This document shows positions 1 through 7,496 of a stretch of 20,773 nt of DNA, in pieces. Position 1 is the stretch's first letter; every line of letters begins with the position of its first letter. The notes below the pieces were generated by a model that was not told the origin of the DNA, made no database searches, and saw only the letters and a program-made list of their open reading frames with translations. This DNA is from an uncultured Collinsella sp. (GTDB taxonomy: Bacteria; Actinomycetota; Coriobacteriia; Coriobacteriales; Coriobacteriaceae). The translations under genes were made by a program, and so were the position numbers. The DNA is taken from positions 1-20,773 of the forward strand of contig URYU01000013.1 in assembly GCA_900552155.1 (NCBI GenBank), written 5' to 3'.

Positions 1-672
1 CAGGGCGGCGTGCCCGTAATCATCGAAAAGGAGGCCGAATTGGGCGGCAAGCTCCGGGGATGGCATGTGCTGTTTCCGTCGTTCACCCCGGCGTCGGAGA
101 TACTCACCGAACTGCGCCGCCGCATTGGTTACATCCCGCAGCAGGGTCGCCTGTTCTCGGGCACTGTCGAGAGCAACCTCAAGTTTGCCGGCGACATGGT
201 AAGCGACGATGACATGCACCAGGCCGCGCGCATCGCCCAGGCCGAGGACTTTATCGCCGAGCGCGAGGGCGGTTACGACTCCCCCATCAGCCAGGGTGGC
301 TCCAATGTTTCGGGCGGTCAGCGCCAGCGTCTGGCCATCGCCCGCGCCCTGGCCAAAAAGCCCGAGGTCGTGGTGTTCGACGACTCGTTTAGCGCCCTCG
401 ACTACAAGACCGACGCGCGCCTGCGCGAGGAGCTGGCCAAAAACGTCACCGACGCCGCGCTCGTGGTCGTGGCACAACGCATCGCGACCATCATGCACGC
501 CGACCAGATCATCGTACTCGACGACGGTCACGTAGTGGGCACCGGCACGCACGAGGAGCTGCTGCGCAGCTGCCCGGCGTACCTGGAAATCGCACAGTCG
601 CAGCTTTCCGCCGAGGAGCTGGGGCTTACCCAAGAAGAAATTGCAGCCGTTACGGAAGGAGGCGAGCGCTAA
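1..672 (+). CDS. ABC exporter half-transporter, C-terminal ATPase part (5' end outside window, possibly chimeric)
   Basis: The frame is open from base 1 to the TAA at 670-672. From about base 115 it is an ABC ATPase domain: Q-loop (GYIPQQ), canonical signature VSGGQRQR, Walker B and D-loop (VVVFDDSFSALD) and a switch region (VVVAQRIATI). The catalytic Glu after Walker B is Asp (382-384) and the switch His is Gln (475-477). These are the hallmarks of the degenerate-site subunit of heterodimeric exporters such as TM287/288, LmrCD and BmrCD, so it should pair with the next gene product in the membrane to export a lipophilic substrate. The first ~38 residues lack Walker A at the expected distance (about 40 residues before the Q-loop). 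They instead resemble the FAD-binding start of HdrA-like flavoproteins (EKEAELGGKL, then WHVLFPSFTP). The gene may therefore be a fusion, a pseudogene or an assembly junction. The internal GTG at 10 is not a convincing start. The ATPase call is secure; the 5' part is not. Confidence 0.8.
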   Translation, partial: QGGVPVIIEKEAELGGKLRGWHVLFPSFTPASEILTELRRRIGYIPQQGRLFSGTVESNLKFAGDMVSDDDMHQAARIAQAEDFIAEREGGYDSPISQGGSNVSGGQRQRLAIARALAKKPEVVVFDDSFSALDYKTDARLREELAKNVTDAALVVVAQRIATIMHADQIIVLDDGHVVGTGTHEELLRSCPAYLEIAQSQLSAEELGLTQEEIAAVTEGGER

Positions 673-2528
673 TGGCAGACGAGACCAAGACCCAAATTCC
701 CAAGCCCACCCGTCAGCGTGGACCCATGGGCCGCATGGGCGGCATGCGTCGCGGCGAAAAGGCCAAGGACTTTAAGGGCACCATGAAGCAGCTGCTCGGC
801 TATATCGGCCAGCACAAGATTGCCGTGTTTGCCGCCGTCGCCTTTGCCGTGTGCTCGGTCATCTTTAACATTGTGGGGCCCAAGGTGCTCGGCCAGGTTA
901 CCACCAAACTGTTCGAAGGCCTGGTTGCCAAGGTCAACGGCACCGGCGACGTCGACTTTGCCTGGATCGCCAAGACGCTCGGCTTTTTGCTCTGCCTGTA
1001 TCTGGCAAGCTCTGTTTGCAGCCTCATCCAGGGCTGGCTCATGACCGGCGTCACGCAAAAGATCTGCTATCGCATGCGCAAGGAGATCGCCGCCAAAATC
1101 GCCGTCGTGCCGATGAGTTACTTTAACGGCCACAGCAAGGGCGACGTACTCAGCCGCATCACCAACGACGTCGACACGCTGGGTCAGTCGCTCAACCAGA
1201 GCGTGACGCAGCTCATCACGTCGGTGACGCAGATTATCGGCGTGCTCGTCATGATGCTTTCGATCAGCCTACCGCTTACCGGCGTCACCGTGCTCACGCT
1301 GCCGGCCGCCGCGATTATCTTGACCGTAATGATTCACTTCTCGCAGCCGTACTTCCGCGAGCAACAGCAGGTTCTGGGCGCCGTCAACGGCATTATCGAG
1401 GAGGACTTTGCCGGCCAGAACGTCATTCAGGTGTTCGACCGCGCCGAGGCCTCGATCGAGGAGTTCGACCGTCAAAACGACCGCCTCTTTATTAGTGGCT
1501 GGCGCTCGCAGTTCCTGTCGGGCCTGATGATGCCGCTTATGAGCTTGGTGGGCAACATGGGCTACGTGGGCGTCGTCGTGGTGGGCGCGCAGCTCGCGCT
1601 GACCGGCAATGCCACGCCCGGTGACATCCAGAGCTTTATCCAGTACGTGCGCAACTTTACGCAGCCCGTGCAGCAGCTGGGCAACGTGAGCAACACGATG
1701 CAGTCGATGGCAGCTGCCACCGAGCGTGTGTTTGAGTTCCTGGCCGCGCCCGAAGAGGAGCAGAAGGCCGACGCGCAGATTCCCGAAAAGCGCCCCGGCC
1801 ACGTGGAGTTTGACCACGTCAAGTTTGGCTACACGCCCGACAAGACCATCATCCACGACTTTAGTTGCGAGGCTAAGCCCGGCCAGACCATCGCCATCGT
1901 CGGCCCCACCGGCGCCGGCAAGACCACGCTCATCAAGCTGCTGCAGCGCTTTTACGATGTGGACGGCGGTTCGCTACGTGTCGAGGGCGGCGACGTGCGC
2001 GATTGGGACCGCGCGGCACTGCGCGGCGAGTTTGCCATGGTGCTGCAGGATACCTGGCTGTTTAACGGCACGATCCGCGAGAACATCCGCTACGGACGCC
2101 CCGATGCGACTGACGCCGAGGTCGAGGCCGCTGCACGTGCCGCGCGCTGCGACCACTTTATCCATACGCTCGCCGGTGGCTACGACTTTATGATCAACGA
2201 GGAGGGTACCAACCTGTCGCAGGGTCAGCGCCAGCTCGTGACCATCGCCCGTGCCATTTTGGCCGACCGCCCGGCACTGATTCTGGACGAGGCGACTTCC
2301 AACGTCGATACCCGTACCGAGGAGCTCATTCAGCGCGCCATGGATGCGCTGATGCAGGGCCGCACCAGCTTTGTCATCGCGCACCGCCTGTCCACGATCC
2401 GCAACGCCGACGTGATCTTGGTGATTCGCGACGGCGACATCGTCGAGAAGGGCACGCACGACGAGCTGCTCGCCCAGGGCGGATTCTACGCCGACCTGTA
2501 CAACTCGCAGTTCGACGAGGCGGCGTAA
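672..2528 (+). CDS. ABC exporter half-transporter, catalytic subunit (membrane domain + ATPase)
   Basis: A 618-residue type IV (exporter) ABC half-transporter. The N-terminus is basic and Gly/Met-rich, then the six-helix membrane domain spans roughly residues 45-330 and the nucleotide-binding domain residues 375-610. Visible motifs are Walker A GPTGAGKTT (411-419), signature LSQGQ (515-519), Walker B with catalytic Glu540 (LILDEATSNVD) and switch His571. A canonical Glu/His with an LSQGQ signature is the complement of the degenerate partner encoded upstream, as in TM288, BmrD and LmrD. The intact ATP site would combine this protein's Walker motifs with the partner's VSGGQ. The ATG overlaps the upstream TAA by one base (taATG), with AAGGAGG about nine bases before it, so the two are translationally coupled. 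The substrate cannot be read from sequence; lipids or drug-like compounds are usual for the family. Confidence 0.93.
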   Translation: MADETKTQIPKPTRQRGPMGRMGGMRRGEKAKDFKGTMKQLLGYIGQHKIAVFAAVAFAVCSVIFNIVGPKVLGQVTTKLFEGLVAKVNGTGDVDFAWIAKTLGFLLCLYLASSVCSLIQGWLMTGVTQKICYRMRKEIAAKIAVVPMSYFNGHSKGDVLSRITNDVDTLGQSLNQSVTQLITSVTQIIGVLVMMLSISLPLTGVTVLTLPAAAIILTVMIHFSQPYFREQQQVLGAVNGIIEEDFAGQNVIQVFDRAEASIEEFDRQNDRLFISGWRSQFLSGLMMPLMSLVGNMGYVGVVVVGAQLALTGNATPGDIQSFIQYVRNFTQPVQQLGNVSNTMQSMAAATERVFEFLAAPEEEQKADAQIPEKRPGHVEFDHVKFGYTPDKTIIHDFSCEAKPGQTIAIVGPTGAGKTTLIKLLQRFYDVDGGSLRVEGGDVRDWDRAALRGEFAMVLQDTWLFNGTIRENIRYGRPDATDAEVEAAARAARCDHFIHTLAGGYDFMINEEGTNLSQGQRQLVTIARAILADRPALILDEATSNVDTRTEELIQRAMDALMQGRTSFVIAHRLSTIRNADVILVIRDGDIVEKGTHDELLAQGGFYADLYNSQFDEAA

Positions 2529-2550
2529 GCCCAATAACCATAGCTACAAA

Positions 2551-2590
2551 AAGATGGCCCGCTGATTACGTAGAATCGGCGGGTCATCTT
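2551..2590. terminator. Bidirectional intrinsic terminator
   Basis: A 17-bp stem (2551-2567 with 2574-2590, two G-T pairs, 6-nt loop) starts 22 bases after the ABC exporter stop. It is followed by TTTT on the plus strand, and the run of A before it gives a T-run on the minus strand. It can end both the exporter operon and the convergent PTS operon finishing at 2623. Confidence 0.88.
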
Positions 2591-2622
2591 TTGCCATTGT
2601 GCACTTTGCGCTTTAAAACAAT

Positions 2623-3072
2623 CTAGAAGCAATCGCGATAACGTGGCCAGGCAAGGAGTGCCAAGGCCAGCGTCACGCCAATCTGGATGAACGTCTGTTT
2701 GATATCGAGCGTGCCAGTAATCGCTATGGTGCGCAGCAGCGTCACGAATGCCTGGGGCAGACCGCCCAAAAACCAAAGCGCGGCACCGAGCAGCATCTTG
2801 TCGCCCATCTCGGGTTCAGCGTCACACGCCTCCGTGAGCGCGCGATACGCGCGGACCTCAAATGCAATCACCAATGCGATACTGGCGATTGAAACGAGAA
2901 GCGAGATTGATGACGCCACGGGCACGAGCGCCGGCGCGACCGCACCCGTCGTCGCCTCCATAAGCACAAGCATCCCCGCATACGCGCAGGCCACGCCTGC
3001 AAGCGCCAACATGGACCGGCGAGCCTCCTGCCGGCGAACGATTGTCGTCACTCCACGAAACCCTCGAGCCAT
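2623..3072 (-). CDS. Small integral membrane protein of unknown function
   Basis: I do not recognise the family. From the preferred ATG at 3072 the product is 149 residues: a basic N-terminus (MARGFRGV..RRQEARR), then four likely membrane helices at roughly residues 20-40, 47-72, 92-112 and 128-142, with a short acidic loop (EACDAEPEMGDK) between helices two and three. The 3072 start is chosen because AGGGGAG lies about seven bases upstream; an in-frame ATG at 3090 and a TTG at 3093 are alternatives. It starts 31 bases after the HPr stop (13 bases if 3090 is used) with no terminator between, so it is probably the last gene of the PTS operon, just before the shared terminator at 2551-2590. Nothing links it chemically to sugar transport. 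Confidence 0.7.
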   Translation of the reverse strand: MARGFRGVTTIVRRQEARRSMLALAGVACAYAGMLVLMEATTGAVAPALVPVASSISLLVSIASIALVIAFEVRAYRALTEACDAEPEMGDKMLLGAALWFLGGLPQAFVTLLRTIAITGTLDIKQTFIQIGVTLALALLAWPRYRDCF

Positions 3073-3103
3073 CGCCCTCTCCCCTCTCATCAAAGCCTTG
3101 CGA

Positions 3104-3376
3104 TTACTCGCCGCAACCGCTCTCGATCAGCTCAACCAGTGCATCGACGGCGGCTTGCTCGTCGGCACCATCGGCCGCAATCTCGACATCGCATCCGCAC
3201 GCCATCCCCAGACTCATAACCATGAGAATCGACTTAGCATCCTTGGGGTCGCTGCCCTTGGTAACGTTGCGCACGGTCACCTTGCTCCCAAACCCGGATG
3301 CCTTCTGAACAAACAATGAGGCAGGGCGGGCATGGATGCCGCTTGCATTTTCAACGGTCGTGGTCTTTGAATACAT
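3104..3376 (-). CDS. ptsH: Phosphocarrier protein HPr
   Basis: A 90-residue HPr, the cytosolic carrier that takes phosphate from PEP:protein phosphotransferase (enzyme I) and passes it to sugar-specific IIA proteins. His15 sits in the signature GIHARPAS. The regulatory serine region KSILMVMSLG is present (Ser49 here, equivalent to Ser46 of Bacillus), so control by HPr kinase and CcpA-like signalling is possible. The start is set at ATG 3376 because AAGGA lies seven bases upstream and the protein then begins MYSKTTTVENASG, the normal family start; the open frame extends 20 codons further up without merit. It follows the 6-phospho-beta-glucosidase gene by 78 bases on the same strand with no clear terminator between. 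No enzyme I gene is in the window. Confidence 0.93.
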   Translation of the reverse strand: MYSKTTTVENASGIHARPASLFVQKASGFGSKVTVRNVTKGSDPKDAKSILMVMSLGMACGCDVEIAADGADEQAAVDALVELIESGCGE

Positions 3377-3454
3377 CCGAGTCCTTCTTTCGATCAAGGG
3401 TTCCAAAAGCCGCCGGGACACCCGCCCTACAGGCATCCCAGCGAAGGGGCCGAG

Positions 3455-5002
<1,548 letters not shown>

Positions 5003-5075
5003 TCATCTCTCAATGGTCGGAATCAATAGGTAACGGGTCGTTTTGGATTTAGAAACGCGCGCGGCTTCCACGGCG

Positions 5076-5405
5076 CTACTTCGCGGCGAGTGCACGCACG
5101 ACGGGCATCATCTTCTTGGCCATGTGCAGCTCGGCACTGATGGTCATGAGCGTGTCTTGGGCGTGGACAAAGAGCAACGAGTACTCGACCTCCTCGCCAC
5201 CAGCCTGACGCTGGATCATCTCGGTCTGGGACTTATGGGCCTCGAGGATCTTCTCGTCGGCCTCCGCCAGGTGGGCCTCTGCCGCGTCGAAATCGAACTC
5301 TGCCAGGGCGTCCATCGCCTTATCGATACAGGCACGGCCGTCGCCGGCGTTGATGATGACGCTCATCGCAACGGCGGGAATGTTAATGGGCTCTTCCTCG
5401 GCCAT
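5076..5405 (-). CDS. PTS lactose/cellobiose-family IIA component
   Basis: A 109-residue all-helical IIA protein of the Lac/Chb family, which forms trimers and accepts phosphate from HPr. The phosphorylated residue is His81 in LLFVHAQDTLMT, with the metal-ligand Asp84 three residues later. The start at ATG 5405 has a strong AAAGGAGG six bases upstream; the open frame continues further up into a hairpin-rich spacer and is not used. It lies between the IIC and glucosidase genes, giving the order IIB-IIC-IIA-hydrolase typical of licBCAH-type operons. Confidence 0.92.
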   Translation of the reverse strand: MAEEEPINIPAVAMSVIINAGDGRACIDKAMDALAEFDFDAAEAHLAEADEKILEAHKSQTEMIQRQAGGEEVEYSLLFVHAQDTLMTISAELHMAKKMMPVVRALAAK

Positions 5406-5425
5406 CGTGGCCTCCTTTCCTGTGA

Positions 5426-5488
5426 CCCCGGTCGTTTCCACAACCGGGGCATCGAATGATTTCGCAATCCAGGGCAATGGGCCCCGGT
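5426..5488 (-). promoter_or_regulatory. Mutually exclusive hairpins in the IIC-IIA spacer
   Basis: Three blocks lie in the 90-base spacer between the IIC and IIA genes: 5481-5488, 5443-5450 and 5426-5432. The middle block is complementary to both outer ones (8 bp with a 30-base loop, or 7 bp with a 10-base loop), so only one hairpin can form at a time. There is no U-run, so it is not a standard terminator. It could set mRNA stability or IIA translation; this is inference from complementarity only. Confidence 0.45.
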
Positions 5489-5495
5489 GTCTTGC

Positions 5496-6809
5496 CTACT
5501 CGGCGACGGCGGCTGCGGCAGCAGCCTCTTTGGCGGCCTTCTTCGCCGCCTTCTTGGCTGCCTTTTCAGCTGCTTTCTCTTCCTCGACCTTGCATTGATA
5601 GTTGTCGGCCGCTTTGAAGAACGGGAACCAGAGAATCGCGGCGATCAGCAGGTTCACGCAAACCAGGGCAACGTTGCGAATGTCGCCACCGGACATAAAG
5701 AACGCCGAGACAGCATTGGGCAGGAAGTTCATGTCGAAATTCTCAACGTGAAGGCTCGCCCAGCCCATGCTCATCCACAGATAGGCGTTGGCCGGCAGGA
5801 TGATGGCTTGAAGCACCATAGGGATGAACATGAAGGGGTTGGCAACGATCGTAGAGAACACGAGCGGCTCGTTGATGTTGAACAGAGACGGGACGATCGT
5901 GGCGCGACCGAGCGTTTTGTTCTTCTTAGACTTGGCGAAAAGCATGTAGAAAGCCAGCGGGAGCGTGGCGCCCTCGCCGCCGATCATGATGTAGCGAGTA
6001 ATGCCGTAGGCGTTGATGTTCGTCGGGGTAAGACCGGCGGCATATGCAGCCATATTCTCGGCAAGGGCGGACTTTTGGATGGACTGCTGGATGGGTGAGA
6101 AGACCCAGCCGGAGATGCCGAAGAAATAGAAGGTGTCCATGACGAGCGGAATCGCAATAGTGCCAGGGAGCGTCTGGGCAAAGCCGGTGACGGGCGACAG
6201 AATGATCGCAACGGCGCCAAAGACGTCAACCTGAAGCATGTTGGTGAAAAGCCACGCAACGAAAAGCGACAGCAAGACGGCGATGATGTTATCGAACCAG
6301 TTCTTGACAAAGTCGGGGACCATGCTGTCCTCCGAGAAGAATGTCATGCGAGCCATGCGCTTGTAGATGAAGCCCACGACAAAGCCCACAACCATGGCGG
6401 TGAACATACCGCCGGCGCCGAACTTGGCCATCTGAAAAACGTAACCGTCTTCAGTGATCGTAGGATTCATACACAGCATGAAGGCGCCTATACCGGTGAA
6501 ACCGGCAATCATGCTGCGGTCCTTGCGATCTTCCTTAACCGCGACGTTGTGCGGAATGATAAACGCCATGAACAGGCCAACGAGACCGAAGCTGAACGTC
6601 GTGAGCGGCGACAGATCGGGGAGTGTCGGGACAAAACGACGGATGATGTTCCAAAGGCTCGGGATTGCCGAAACCATAGAGAAGGGAACGATGTAGAGGA
6701 CCGCGTCTGAGATGACGCCGAACCAATAAGTTGAGGTAAGCTTGTTCATCACGGGGACGACATGCTCGGTGATCCACGCCTGGACCGCTTCCATGAACTT
6801 TTGCAGCAT
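5496..6809 (-). CDS. PTS lactose/cellobiose-family IIC permease
   Basis: A 437-residue membrane permease that moves the sugar while IIB phosphorylates it. About ten hydrophobic segments fill residues 30-400, and the conserved NINEPLVF..IVANPFMFIP near residue 315 is the IIC signature of the Lac/Chb family. The N-terminal MLQKFMEAVQAWITEHVVPV matches the amphipathic start typical of CelB proteins. Unusually, the C-terminus after residue ~405 is a 30-residue Ala/Lys/Glu tail (EKAAEKAAKKAAKKAAKEAA, then more Ala) likely to be a charged cytosolic helix. The ATG at 6809 is preceded by AGGAGG and lies 11 bases after the IIB stop, so the two are co-translated. Confidence 0.95.
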   Translation of the reverse strand: MLQKFMEAVQAWITEHVVPVMNKLTSTYWFGVISDAVLYIVPFSMVSAIPSLWNIIRRFVPTLPDLSPLTTFSFGLVGLFMAFIIPHNVAVKEDRKDRSMIAGFTGIGAFMLCMNPTITEDGYVFQMAKFGAGGMFTAMVVGFVVGFIYKRMARMTFFSEDSMVPDFVKNWFDNIIAVLLSLFVAWLFTNMLQVDVFGAVAIILSPVTGFAQTLPGTIAIPLVMDTFYFFGISGWVFSPIQQSIQKSALAENMAAYAAGLTPTNINAYGITRYIMIGGEGATLPLAFYMLFAKSKKNKTLGRATIVPSLFNINEPLVFSTIVANPFMFIPMVLQAIILPANAYLWMSMGWASLHVENFDMNFLPNAVSAFFMSGGDIRNVALVCVNLLIAAILWFPFFKAADNYQCKVEEEKAAEKAAKKAAKKAAKEAAAAAAVAE

Positions 6810-6820
6810 GTTGTCCCCTC

Positions 6821-7150
6821 CTAGTCTTCGTCAAGCAGGTCGTAAGCATCCTCGAGGATGCTCTCGCCGTCGAGTGCCGCATAGTAATCCGGGTCGATGG
6901 CCATGACCTTCACGCCATGAGACGCCACCTGCGCCTGGATCTCGGGCACCTCGGAGGCGAAATGCGGACCAAGCAGAAGAACGTCAATCTTGTCGGCGTA
7001 ATCCATAATCTCGGACTTGCTGACTGCCTTAATGGTGCAGTTGAGTCCCTTGGACTTTGCCACCTTGCGCATACCGGCGGCCATGAAACCCGTCGAAGCG
7101 CCGATACCGCAAGCGAGGAGAATTCGGACGCATCCGTTCTCGTCTGCCAT
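6821..7150 (-). CDS. PTS lactose/cellobiose-family IIB component
   Basis: A 109-residue cytosolic IIB protein, first gene of the operon. The phosphocysteine is Cys14 in the P-loop ILLACGIGAST, fitting the CxxGxST pattern of cellobiose IIB (family members more often have CxxGMST). The fold-typical GPHFASEVPEIQAQV and KVMAIDPDYYAALDG follow. The start at ATG 7150 has GGGAAAGGAG about nine bases upstream; the open frame reaches 7315 but the extra codons are non-coding in character. It is transcribed leftward from the control region at 7151-7496. Confidence 0.93.
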   Translation of the reverse strand: MADENGCVRILLACGIGASTGFMAAGMRKVAKSKGLNCTIKAVSKSEIMDYADKIDVLLLGPHFASEVPEIQAQVASHGVKVMAIDPDYYAALDGESILEDAYDLLDED

Positions 7151-7259
7151 GAGGGGTACTCCTTTCCCAATAAACGAGTCCGCAGCGGCTCGGTTGCCGC
7201 CTCGGTCCTCGTACGTTTGGGGAGACCGTGTCGACCCGGCTCCCCTTGACCGTGACTGC

Positions 7260-7265
7260 ACTATA
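7260..7265 (-). promoter_or_regulatory. Candidate -10 box of the PTS operon promoter
   Basis: On the minus strand this reads TATAGT, about 110 bases before the IIB start codon. The region 17 bases further upstream has no -35 consensus, as expected for an activator-dependent promoter. The first palindromic site (7298-7316) would then begin about 45 bases upstream of the start of transcription. Confidence 0.45.
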
Positions 7266-7297
7266 CGGCCTGCCCCTACCCTGCCGCGAACCCTCTT

Positions 7298-7372
7298 TTT
7301 GCCGCATGGCGGCAAAGTGTCAGGTTTTCCGCCGTGGCGGCAATGCCACAGTCTTTCCGTTCATACGGCAAA
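7298..7372. promoter_or_regulatory. Array of three 19-bp palindromic operator sites with exact 28-bp spacing
   Basis: Three related sites start at 7298, 7326 and 7354: TTTGCCGCATGGCGGCAAA (perfect palindrome around a 3-nt centre), TTTCCGCCGTGGCGGCAAT and TTTCCGTTCATACGGCAAA. Outer TTT and CGGCAA blocks are kept while the centres vary. They lie between the PTS operon and its divergent PRD regulator, just upstream of the candidate PTS promoter, so they are probably the regulator's binding sites. A weak left half-site (TTTCGCC) falls in register at 7382. Confidence 0.7.
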
Positions 7373-7496
7373 TTGGGACTTTTTCGCCCACGACCCTCTG
7401 CGATACCATGGCGCATGATGACAACATCGGGGCGCTTCATGCCCCGTGGGATGCGCCCTCGGCGGGCGCACGCTTCTATCTCGTTGGGAGTCGGCC

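Noticed and set aside
7298..7372. Regular repeats considered as a short CRISPR array.
   Set aside because: Only three copies, 19-bp palindromes with 9-bp gaps and variable centres; spacers are far too short and no cas genes are present. An operator array fits better.
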